NCBI GenBank assembly: GCA_021160185.1
Contig: JAGHDA010000073.1
Location: forward strand, 1-5,994
Length of the DNA: 5,994 bases
Origin: Verrucomicrobiota bacterium
Lineage (GTDB): Bacteria > Verrucomicrobiota > Verrucomicrobiia > Limisphaerales > CAZBKV01
Reading direction: 5' to 3'
Shown here piece after piece: positions 1 to 5,898 of the stretch. Position 1 is the first letter of the stretch. Every line of letters begins with the position of its first letter. Made by a program: the position numbers and the translations under genes. Under the pieces are notes generated by a model. That model was not told the origin of the DNA and searched no databases. It saw only the letters and a program-made list of their open reading frames with translations.

Positions 1-670
1 GCGAGGGGCCGCGGTCGATCGGGGGCAGGGGGCGGATCCAGATATTGCGGAAGTAGACTTTGCTGTCCGCGTCATAGCATTGGAGGGCGATCGTGCCTCG
101 GCCGAGCCGGCGGCGCTCTCCGAAGGAAGCGTCCGGCTCCAGGTAATCCACCACTTTGGTCTGGTTGACCCAGATCGCCACGCGGCGGCCGTGGACGGCC
201 AGGTCGATCGCGAACCATTCATTGTCCCGGACAGGCGATTTATAGAGATTACGGATTCCGCAAAGGCTGCCGGTTTTCTTGAATTCGTAATAGCTTCCGT
301 TGCCCGGCTGGCTGTTGTTGATCTGCACTTCAAGCCCTTGCCGGGGCCAGCCGGACGGCTGGTAACGGGTGTGGAAGTAAACCCCCGAGTTCGCCCCGGG
401 GCGCGTCATGACCTCGATGTGAAACTCAAAATCTTTGAATTGGGCGTGAGCCACCGGGCCGACGTAAAAGAGATGGGCCCGCGGTCCGTCGGCGACGATG
501 GCCCCCTCGAGCACCTTGAAAGAGTCGGGATGTTCGGCCGCTTGCCAGCCCTTGAGCGTTCGACCGTCGAAGAGAGGATACCAACCTGGGGCGGTTTGAG
601 CGGCCGCCAGGGCCGCCGCGCCGAGCGTTGCGGAAACAACCAGCCGCAGGATCATATGACGCCGCTTCAT
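1..670 (-). CDS. DUF1080 / 3-keto-disaccharide hydrolase-like secreted protein (C-terminus cut by window edge)
   Basis: Reading the - strand from the ATG at 670 gives 223 codons without a stop, running off the left edge. Residues 1-25 look like a signal peptide: basic MKRR start, Leu/Val/Ala-rich core, probable cleavage after ALAAA, so the product is probably exported. The rest is one DUF1080 domain (PF06439, jelly-roll fold): LFDGRTLKGW at 33-42, SGVYFH at 95-100, GLEVQI at 112-117, and the closing strand YFRNIWIRPL at 206-215. Because the closing motif is present, only a short tail is probably missing. Characterised relatives hydrolyse 3-keto-glucosides or disaccharides, and many members are unassigned, so the substrate here is unknown. 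A second in-frame ATG lies at codon 6, but the upstream one keeps the basic n-region. No clear Shine-Dalgarno is seen. It is divergent from the nuo cluster and probably unrelated to it. The family call is firm; the enzymatic role is inferred. Confidence 0.9.
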   Translation of the reverse strand, partial: MKRRHMILRLVVSATLGAAALAAAQTAPGWYPLFDGRTLKGWQAAEHPDSFKVLEGAIVADGPRAHLFYVGPVAHAQFKDFEFHIEVMTRPGANSGVYFHTRYQPSGWPRQGLEVQINNSQPGNGSYYEFKKTGSLCGIRNLYKSPVRDNEWFAIDLAVHGRRVAIWVNQTKVVDYLEPDASFGERRRLGRGTIALQCYDADSKVYFRNIWIRPLPPIDRGPS

Positions 671-765
671 CTTGGCGCCGAGCCTAAGGCTTGAGCGGCG
701 CAAGTCAATCGCGGCCGCGCGGTTTTCGGTTGGAGCCGAAGGTCGGAAAGGGTAGTGTGAAGTGC
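671..765. promoter_or_regulatory. Divergent intergenic region, presumed to hold both promoters
   Basis: This 95-bp gap separates the start of the leftward DUF1080 gene from the start of the rightward small gene, so promoters for both should be here. On the - strand a TTGACT (703-708 on +) and TAGGCT (681-686) lie 16 bp apart and could be a weak -35/-10 pair; the -10 matches poorly. An 11-bp near-perfect palindrome, AGCCTAAGGCT, covers 681-691 and overlaps that -10. A short hairpin (TTCGGT with GCCGAA, about 725-740) lies just before the small gene. No convincing + strand promoter was found. The function is inferred mainly from position. Confidence 0.25.
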
Positions 766-1044
766 ATGGCGGGCGAGGGCAAAAAACGACGACGGGCGGT
801 GCTCCTGGGGCTGGGGTTGGACTCGGACGGCCATAAGCGGATCACCACAGGCCCCAACTTTGCGTTGTTGGGCGGCACCCAAGAGACGCACGAAGAAATG
901 ACCGAGAAGGCCATTCGTATCAATGAAAAGCTGGCCCGGCGCGGCAAGACGCTGGACACGGTGAGCCGCGAGGAATTCGACGACATTGCCCACTCGGTGG
1001 GGTTGAAACGGGTTGAGGAAGGGCGTGAAGGAAAAGACGCTTGA
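766..1044 (+). CDS. Small conserved-looking hypothetical protein upstream of nuoA
   Basis: This encodes a 92-residue protein of unknown function. It has a basic start (KKRRR at 6-10), then a hydrophobic stretch AVLLGLGLD at 11-19, DGHKRIT at 21-27, and NFALLGGTQETHE at 31-43. The second half is helical and charged (about 44-75, with VSREEFDDIAHSVGL at 66-80) and ends in a Glu/Lys-rich tail. There is no convincing membrane helix (the hydrophobic run is too short), no signal peptide and no cysteine, so it is probably cytosolic. The first half reads like small hypothetical proteins I recall from Planctomycetes and Verrucomicrobia, but I cannot name a family. Start: a purine-rich GGAAAGGG (745-752) lies 13 nt before ATG 766 and 4 nt before an in-frame GTG at 757, so GTG 757 (95 residues) is a real alternative. 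An in-frame TTG at 691 would read through the presumed promoter and is unlikely. It points the same way as nuoA, 66 bp away, and may be cotranscribed. Confidence 0.7.
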   Translation: MAGEGKKRRRAVLLGLGLDSDGHKRITTGPNFALLGGTQETHEEMTEKAIRINEKLARRGKTLDTVSREEFDDIAHSVGLKRVEEGREGKDA

Positions 1045-1110
1045 CCTTCCGGAGACTGTTCGTGACGTCGAGAAACATGATGGAGGAATTGATCAAAGCT
1101 GCCTGAGCCC

Positions 1111-1482
1111 ATGGAAGAGCATCCGTACTTGTTTCTGGCGGTGTTGGCGGGCACAGCGTTGGTTTTTTGCCTGACGCCGCTGCTGATCGCTCGGGCGTGG
1201 GCCGCCGTCTTCAACGCGGCCAAGCCCGGCGAGGTCAAGCAACAGGTTTATGAGTGCGGGGTGGAGGCGAAAGGCGATTCCTGGGTCCGTTTCCACGTCG
1301 GTTACTATCGCTACGCGATTGTCTTCCTAGTTCTGGATGTGGAGGCGTTGTTTCTGCTCCCTTTTGCGGTCGCCTTCGGCGGGTTGAGCTGGGGAGCGAG
1401 CGTGGTGATCCTGTTGTTCTTGCTCCTTGCGGTGGAAGGACTAGTTTGGGCGTGGAAGCGCGGGGCGCTGGAGTGGGCGTAG
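1111..1482 (+). CDS. nuoA: NADH-quinone oxidoreductase subunit A
   Basis: A 123-residue inner-membrane subunit of complex I (ND3 family), full length for the family. Three hydrophobic helices are visible at about 5-28, 64-87 and 95-116. The loop after helix 1 carries the hallmark YECGVEA (47-53), including the conserved cysteine C49. Helix 2 carries the conserved acidic pair in LDVEALFLLPFAV (D76, E78), which lies near the quinone cavity and the start of the proton path in known structures. With NuoH, NuoJ and NuoK it forms the heel of the membrane arm that couples quinone reduction to proton pumping. It is the first nuo gene. The ATG lacks a close Shine-Dalgarno; the nearest purine run (GGAGGA, 1082-1087) is 23 nt upstream and in-frame TGA 1090-1092 limits upward extension, leaving only a CTG at 1099 as a poor alternative. 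The gap to nuoB is 25 bp. Confidence 0.96.
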   Translation: MEEHPYLFLAVLAGTALVFCLTPLLIARAWAAVFNAAKPGEVKQQVYECGVEAKGDSWVRFHVGYYRYAIVFLVLDVEALFLLPFAVAFGGLSWGASVVILLFLLLAVEGLVWAWKRGALEWA

Positions 1483-1507
1483 GAGGAGGCGTCAAAGAGG
1501 GGGTGCC

Positions 1508-2125
1508 ATGGTGGAGGAGGGACTTCGAAACGAGCTGAGCCGGCAGAACATTTTTCTTACGTCGATCCAGGAGCTCTATAACTGGGGGCGGCGCAATTCC
1601 CTATGGCCCCTGAACTTCGGGCTGGCGTGCTGCGCCATCGAAATGATCGCCGCTTCGATGGCGCGGTTTGACATCGCCCGATTCGGCGCGGAGGTGTTCC
1701 GGCCTTCCCCGCGTCAGGCCGATCTCATGATTGTCGCCGGCACGGTGACCAAGAAAATGGCCCCGATGGTCGTGCGCCTCTACAACCAGATGCCCGAGCC
1801 CAAGTACGTCATCGCCATGGGCGCGTGCGCCATTTCCGGGGGACCTTTCAAGCGGGGCTACAACGTCCTCAAGGGGATTGATCGCTATATTCCTGTGGAT
1901 GTTTACATTCCCGGATGCCCGCCGCGTCCGGAGGCGTTGCTGCACGGCCTGATCACCCTGCAGCGCAAGATCGCGGGAGAGCGGCTGACGGGGCCGGAGC
2001 GGCCGCGTCATTTGCGGGAGTTGGAGCCTTCCGAATATCCGATCCCGGCTTACGGACCCTACGACCTGGATCCGCCGAAGAACACCGAGCTGTGGCATCC
2101 CAAACCGTTCGTGCGGGACGCCTGA
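1508..2125 (+). CDS. nuoB: NADH-quinone oxidoreductase subunit B (N2 cluster subunit)
   Basis: A 205-residue peripheral subunit (PSST/Nqo6 family) that binds [4Fe-4S] cluster N2, the last electron carrier before quinone. All four expected ligands are present: the tandem C41-C42 in LACCAIEM, C107 in GACAISGG and C137 in PGCPPRPE. The family signature GIDRYIPVDVYIPGCPP (123-139) is intact, as is the region FGAEVFRPSPRQADL (59-73) that lines the quinone chamber. After about residue 155 there is a Pro-rich C-terminal tail of about 50 residues, ending near DLDPPKNTELWHPKPF, which is longer than in compact Nqo6 proteins. The start at ATG 1508 has GAGGGGG (1497-1503) 4 nt upstream; a second strong AGGAGGAGG (1481-1489) overlaps the nuoA stop but lies too far away to serve it. 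It sits between nuoA and nuoC, as usual. Confidence 0.97.
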   Translation: MVEEGLRNELSRQNIFLTSIQELYNWGRRNSLWPLNFGLACCAIEMIAASMARFDIARFGAEVFRPSPRQADLMIVAGTVTKKMAPMVVRLYNQMPEPKYVIAMGACAISGGPFKRGYNVLKGIDRYIPVDVYIPGCPPRPEALLHGLITLQRKIAGERLTGPERPRHLRELEPSEYPIPAYGPYDLDPPKNTELWHPKPFVRDA

Positions 2126-2146
2126 GAACATTTTCCTGGTTGTGGA

Positions 2147-2833
2147 ATGAGGGATCCCGAAAAGAGCAGCGAGTTGGAGGAGACAGCGCCGCCGGGGCTG
2201 CCTTCGTTCCAAGAGATCCGGCGGATTTTGGAGGAGCGGGTGGAAGGGCTCCGGCTTGAGTTCATCCCTAATCCGGCCGCGCCGGATCAGAGCTCTTTTT
2301 GCGTCCCGACAGAGTTTGCTTTGGAGACGGCCCGAATTTTGCGGGACGACCCGCGGTTCGCGCTGGATTTCTGCTCGAACGTCACCGGCGTTGACTGGTT
2401 GGACCAAACCGTCGAGGAGACGATTCTTCACCGGGAAACAACGGATGAGGGGGAGCGGACGATCAAAGAGATTGTGCGGCGACGGCGGCCGGGCTTTCTC
2501 GAAGCGGTGTATCACCTCTACTCGATGCGGGCGCGGCGCGGCCCATTGGTCATTCGCCAGCGCACGGCGAACCGGATCGACCGGGTCCGGGTCGCTTCCC
2601 TCACGCCGATCTGGCGCAGCGCCGAATTTCAGGAGCGGGAGGTTTACGACTTGTTCGGCGTGCGGTTTGAAGGGCATCCGGATTTGCGGCGCATCCTGAT
2701 GTGGGATGAGTTCAAGGACTACCCGATGCGCAAGGACTACGTGGAGCCTGACGATTACGAATACGAGCCGACGCCCCAGGGCGAGGCGGCCGCCAAGGCC
2801 AGGCGCCACTATCCCTATGGAGGAGCGCGGTGA
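2147..2833 (+). CDS. nuoC: NADH-quinone oxidoreductase subunit C (30 kDa)
   Basis: A 228-residue peripheral-arm subunit (30 kDa/Nqo5 family) that packs against NuoD and has no cofactor. The C-terminal signature is clear: EREVYDLFGVRFEGHPDLRR (163-182), followed by ILMWDEF and YPMRKDY (192-198). The central strand elements DFCSNVTGVDWLD (74-86) and LEAVYHLYSM (118-127) are also recognisable. Between these two, residues about 87-117 form a charged insertion (ETTDEGERTIKEIVRRRR) where many homologs have only a few residues. The protein is separate from NuoD, not a CD fusion as in E. coli. It starts 21 bp after the nuoB stop at ATG 2147, with only a weak purine stretch (GTGGA) in front. Its stop overlaps the nuoD start by 4 bp (GTGA), which suggests translational coupling. 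Confidence 0.95.
   Translation: MRDPEKSSELEETAPPGLPSFQEIRRILEERVEGLRLEFIPNPAAPDQSSFCVPTEFALETARILRDDPRFALDFCSNVTGVDWLDQTVEETILHRETTDEGERTIKEIVRRRRPGFLEAVYHLYSMRARRGPLVIRQRTANRIDRVRVASLTPIWRSAEFQEREVYDLFGVRFEGHPDLRRILMWDEFKDYPMRKDYVEPDDYEYEPTPQGEAAAKARRHYPYGGAR
2819..2825 (+). promoter_or_regulatory. Ribosome binding site deciding the GTG start of nuoD
   Basis: GGAGGAG inside the end of nuoC lies 4-6 nt before GTG 2830. It is a near-consensus Shine-Dalgarno at good spacing, which supports the GTG start and the GTGA overlap rather than the internal ATG at 2875. Confidence 0.6.
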
Positions 2834-4083
2834 GCCGGCAGACGGAGGGACAACAGTTTGCTTCCGCCTTGGGCATGGGCAATGCCTCGCCGGAAGGGCC
2901 GCGGGGCGATTCTCCTGTTCTGCCGCCTCCGGCCGGACCGCTCTACGAAGCCAAGCCGAAGCCCGGTTCAGCGAGGGCCGCTGAAGGCGAAACGCTCGAA
3001 GTGGCCGTGGGGCCCCATCATCCTTCCACCCACGGCGTGTTTCGGATGGACGTGGTCCTGGACGGGGAGCGCATCATAAGTCTCAAACCTCGGTTCGGCT
3101 ACCTGCATCGAAACCACGAGAAGCTTTGCGAGGGCGGCACGTATCTGATGGCGATCCCTTACACGGATCGGCTGGATTACTTCTGCTCCCTCACCAACAA
3201 CTGGGCGTACGTCTTGGCGGTGGAAAAGCTGGCGGGCGTGGAGGCGCCCGAGCGGGCCGAGTATCTGCGGGTGATCACGGCCGAGCTGACCCGCCTGCTC
3301 AACCATAGCTGCCTGGTGGGTTTTCTCCTGCAGGATATGGGCGCCATGGGCACCCCGCTCATGTACGCCTTTCGCGAGCGGGAGAAATTGGTGGATCTGT
3401 TCGAGGAGCTCACCGGCGCGCGCATGATGTGCAACTACATGCGCTTCGGCGGCTGTCGAACGGACGCGTCGGCCGGATGGCTGGAGCGGACCCGGCGAGT
3501 GGTCGATGATTTTCCCCGGTTCCTGGACGAGTTCGAGGATTTGCTCACGAGCAACGAGATTCTCCTCGCCCGGACCCAGGGTGTGGGCAAGCTCTCGGCC
3601 GAGCTGGCGATCAACGCCGGCGTCACCGGTCCGATGTTGCGCGCCTCCGGCGTGGCCTACGACATCCGCAAGGCCGCGCCGTACGGAATTTACGAGCGTT
3701 TTGCCTTCCGCGTTCCAGTGGGGGAACACGGCGACGTGTACGACCGGTACATGATCCGCATGCTGGAGATGCGCGAGTCCGTCAGGATCCTCAAGCAGGC
3801 TTTGAAGGAGATTCCTGAAGGCCCGGTCCTCAACCCCAAGGCGCGCCGCCGCAACTTCCGCCCCCCGGTCGGCGAGGCGTACGGCCGCCTCGAAGCCCCC
3901 AAGGGGGAGCTGGGCTTCTATCTCATCAGCGACGGCTCTCCCAGGCCCTACCGGTTTCGGATTCGCGCTCCCAGCTTCATCAACCTCACCATCCTGGAAG
4001 ACATGTGCCTGGGACACACCCTGCAGGACGCGGTGATCATTTTGGGTTCGGTGGACATCGTCATGGGGGAGGTGGACCGATGA
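2830..4083 (+). CDS. nuoD: NADH-quinone oxidoreductase subunit D (49 kDa, quinone site)
   Basis: A 417-residue peripheral subunit (49 kDa/Nqo4 family) that, with NuoB, forms the quinone-reduction chamber. GPHHPSTHGVFR (61-72) opens the conserved domain. H68 corresponds by motif to the Thermus Nqo4 quinone-binding His38, and Y117 in DRLDYF to its Tyr87. Further family blocks are YLHRNHEK (91-98), RASGVAYDIRKA (271-282), GDVYDRY (301-307), GELGFYLISDG (359-369), RIRAPSF (377-383) and the typical end LGSVDIVMGEVDR (405-417). The signature after YLHR differs: N95 replaces the usual small residue. Residues 1-54 are a Gly/Pro/Ala-rich, probably disordered extension before the conserved core. No hydrogenase-type NiFe cysteine pairs are seen at the ends, so this is complex I rather than a related hydrogenase. 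The GTG start overlaps the nuoC stop and its own TGA overlaps the nuoI ATG. Confidence 0.97.
   Translation: MSRQTEGQQFASALGMGNASPEGPRGDSPVLPPPAGPLYEAKPKPGSARAAEGETLEVAVGPHHPSTHGVFRMDVVLDGERIISLKPRFGYLHRNHEKLCEGGTYLMAIPYTDRLDYFCSLTNNWAYVLAVEKLAGVEAPERAEYLRVITAELTRLLNHSCLVGFLLQDMGAMGTPLMYAFREREKLVDLFEELTGARMMCNYMRFGGCRTDASAGWLERTRRVVDDFPRFLDEFEDLLTSNEILLARTQGVGKLSAELAINAGVTGPMLRASGVAYDIRKAAPYGIYERFAFRVPVGEHGDVYDRYMIRMLEMRESVRILKQALKEIPEGPVLNPKARRRNFRPPVGEAYGRLEAPKGELGFYLISDGSPRPYRFRIRAPSFINLTILEDMCLGHTLQDAVIILGSVDIVMGEVDR
4068..4073 (+). promoter_or_regulatory. Ribosome binding site of nuoI
   Basis: GGAGGT near the end of nuoD lies 6 nt before ATG 4080. This is strong support for starting nuoI at the ATGA overlap rather than at the in-frame ATG 4140, which begins the conserved part of the protein. 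Confidence 0.6.
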
Positions 4084-4691
4084 GCGGTTTGGGGAATAAT
4101 GCCTCCGGAACGCCCGGCGAGGAGAAAGGGGCCTCCTCGATGCTTGGCCTGGGCATCCTCAAAGGCCTGGGGGTGACTCTGCGGAATTTCTTGGGAAGCT
4201 ACCGTGATCCGGAGCGCCTGATCACCGTCGAGTATCCGGAGGAGCGGCTGCCGTTGCCCGAGCAAAGCCGCGCCTTTCCGATGCTGATCTATGACGGCGA
4301 GGATCCGATCGGCGGGCTCCGTTGCGTGGCCTGCAAAATCTGTGAGAAAGAGTGCCCGTCCCAATGCATCTACATCGTGAAGGACCGGGACGCGCGCGGC
4401 CGGCCGATGAAGCGCCCGAAGATTTTCGACCTGGACATCTCGACGTGCATGGGGTGCGGCATCTGCGCGGAGGTTTGCCCGTTTGATTCGATCAAGATGG
4501 ACGCGGCCTATGAGCGGAGCGCGGAGAGCCGCTTCGAGCGCCTTCTTCTGCGCAAGGAGGATTTGGCCAAACCCAACGCTTACTATCACAAGATCCATCC
4601 GACGGAGGCCGCCGAGGCCGACGCGCGGCTGGGGATCGCTTCGCCCGAGCCGGAGGCGCCGCCGGAAGGCGCGCCGGAGAAGGCGGCTTAA
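4080..4691 (+). CDS. nuoI: NADH-quinone oxidoreductase subunit I (2x[4Fe-4S])
   Basis: A 203-residue ferredoxin-like subunit (TYKY/Nqo9 family) holding clusters N6a and N6b, which pass electrons to N2 in NuoB. Two complete CxxCxxCxxxCP motifs are visible: C82, C85, C88, C92 and C123, C126, C129, C133. The N-terminal amphipathic part that docks on the membrane arm is present (LGLGILKGLGVTLRNFL, 22-38), followed by the usual VEYPEE (50-55). Upstream of it lies a Gly/Ser-rich lead of 20 residues; starting at M21 would remove this, but the ATGA overlap with nuoD and the good ribosome binding site favour the longer form. The tail from about 178 is Ala/Glu/Pro-rich and probably disordered. C96 in PSQCIYI is an extra cysteine of unclear role. 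The gene sits directly after nuoD and before nuoH, so nuoE, nuoF and nuoG are missing from the usual place and the usual H-I order is reversed. Confidence 0.97.
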   Translation: MSGLGNNASGTPGEEKGASSMLGLGILKGLGVTLRNFLGSYRDPERLITVEYPEERLPLPEQSRAFPMLIYDGEDPIGGLRCVACKICEKECPSQCIYIVKDRDARGRPMKRPKIFDLDISTCMGCGICAEVCPFDSIKMDAAYERSAESRFERLLLRKEDLAKPNAYYHKIHPTEAAEADARLGIASPEPEAPPEGAPEKAA

Positions 4692-4708
4692 AAGCCGGTC
4701 GAGAAGGA

Positions 4709-5890
4709 ATGGACCAACTTTTCGTCAACCTGAAAGCGTGGGCGGTGGGACTGTTTCCCCAGCCCGTTCAGCTTTGGGTGTCGATGGCGATTTCGGCGGG
4801 GGCAATTGTCGGAGTCTTCAGCGGGATGTTCGCCTTTGCCACCTGGATGGAGCGCAAGGGGCTGGGCCGCTTCCAAAACCGCCTGGGCCCCAACCGGGTC
4901 GGCCCGTGGGGCTTGTTCCAGCCGGTGGCTGACGGGCTTAAGATGCTGATCAAAGAGGACATCGTGCCGCGCGCGGCCGATCGCGGGGCTCATTTCCTTG
5001 CGCCTCTTCTGGTGGTGACCCCCACGGTGCTTGCCTACGCGGTGTTGCCGATGGGCAGAGGCATGAGCGCCGTGGACATGGAAGCGGGGCTGCTGTTTTT
5101 CCTGGCCGTTGGCGGGCTCAAGGAGTTCGGCTTTTTGCTCGCCGGCTGGAGCAGCCGCAACAAATACGCCCTGCTGGGCGCCCTGCGGGCGTTGGCCCAG
5201 ATGATCAGTTACGAAGCGCCGCTGGTTCTAGCGGTCGTGCCCGTCGTCATGGTCGCCGGGACCCTCTCCTTGGCCCAGATAGTGGAGCTCCAAGGTTTCG
5301 GCGAAAGCGGCGCGCTGGCGCATTGGATGGCGTTTACGCCGTGGGGCGCGGTGGGCTTTGTCCTTTTCATGATCGCCGCCACGGCCGAGTCGAACCGCTC
5401 GCCTTTCGACATGCCGGAAGGGGAGTCGGAGATCATCGCCGGTCCGATGGTCGAGTATTCCGGCTTCAAGTACGCCCTGTTCTACCTGGGCGAGTATATG
5501 GGGCTGTTTGCGGTCAGCGGCCTGGGCGCGACCCTTTTCCTGGGCGGATGGCAGGCGCCGGTTCGGTTTCTCGCCTGGTTCCCCTCATGGGGTTGGTTTT
5601 TCCTTAAGCTGCTTTTCTGTTTGGGCCTGTTCATTTGGCTGCGCGCCACGCTGCCGCGGCTTCGGGTTGACCAACTAATGGGCCTGGCCTGGAAGTTTCT
5701 GCTGCCCATGACGCTCATCAATCTGGTCGGCGCGGGGCTTTGGCGGTGGACGGAGGGCGCGCCGGCGTGGTATTGGGAGGCGGCGCGTTGGGCGATCGGT
5801 CTTGGCCTTCCGATTCTCGGCTGGCGGGCTCTCTCCGCGGCGGTCTTCCGTCCGCGTCGCCGCCGCCGCGTGTACCGCTTTGCGGAGTGA
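4709..5890 (+). CDS. nuoH: NADH-quinone oxidoreductase subunit H
   Basis: A 393-residue membrane subunit (ND1/Nqo8 family) that joins the membrane arm to the peripheral arm and forms the entry to the quinone chamber. Both family signatures are intact: GLFQPVADGLKMLIKE (68-83) and PFDMPEGESEIIAG (232-245). Other conserved blocks are MERKGLGRFQNRLGPNRVGP (47-66) and SRNKYALLGALRALAQMISY (149-168). Hydrophobic helices are visible at about 20-45, 95-115, 125-145, 168-187, 211-228, 253-277, 293-312 and 328-346, as expected. After WKFLLPMTLINLV (328-340), where E. coli NuoH (325 aa) is nearly finished, there are about 45 more residues: a ninth hydrophobic segment (about 358-379) and a basic tail RPRRRRRVYRF. 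Thermus Nqo8 also has nine helices. The gene starts 17 bp after nuoI; GAGAAGGA (4701-4708) abuts the ATG. Confidence 0.97.
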   Translation: MDQLFVNLKAWAVGLFPQPVQLWVSMAISAGAIVGVFSGMFAFATWMERKGLGRFQNRLGPNRVGPWGLFQPVADGLKMLIKEDIVPRAADRGAHFLAPLLVVTPTVLAYAVLPMGRGMSAVDMEAGLLFFLAVGGLKEFGFLLAGWSSRNKYALLGALRALAQMISYEAPLVLAVVPVVMVAGTLSLAQIVELQGFGESGALAHWMAFTPWGAVGFVLFMIAATAESNRSPFDMPEGESEIIAGPMVEYSGFKYALFYLGEYMGLFAVSGLGATLFLGGWQAPVRFLAWFPSWGWFFLKLLFCLGLFIWLRATLPRLRVDQLMGLAWKFLLPMTLINLVGAGLWRWTEGAPAWYWEAARWAIGLGLPILGWRALSAAVFRPRRRRRVYRFAE

Positions 5891-5898
5891 AAGCTGCG

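Noticed and set aside
80..694. A 204-codon + strand frame overlapping the leftward gene
   Set aside because: The opposite strand encodes a DUF1080 protein with a signal peptide and all family blocks; the + strand product matches nothing I recognise.
691..765. Upstream extension of the small protein from TTG 691
   Set aside because: It adds low-complexity residues unlike the conserved-looking part and would run through the presumed promoter region; ATG 766 or GTG 757 fit better.
1045..1110. A terminator or nuo promoter between the small gene and nuoA
   Set aside because: There is no GC stem followed by a T-run. A TTGACC at 1041-1046 has no acceptable -10 partner at 16-18 bp, so neither call is supported.
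1601..2809. A 402-codon open frame on the - strand opposite nuoB and nuoC
   Set aside because: It is antisense to two genes with complete family motifs and is Arg/Pro/His-rich with no recognisable domain. Long antisense frames are expected in GC-rich coding DNA.
2968..4017. A 349-codon open frame on the - strand opposite nuoD
   Set aside because: It mirrors the codon structure of nuoD, has no recognisable motif or ribosome binding site, and nuoD is unambiguous.
4005..4079. Earlier in-frame start for nuoI inside nuoD
   Set aside because: It would need a 79-bp overlap with nuoD and adds residues not seen in the family; ATG 4080 has an ideal ribosome binding site and an ATGA overlap.
2830..4083. 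NuoD as a large subunit of an energy-converting NiFe hydrogenase
   Set aside because: The paired CxxC motifs that bind NiFe at the N- and C-terminal ends are absent, while the quinone-site His and Tyr and the complex I ending are present.
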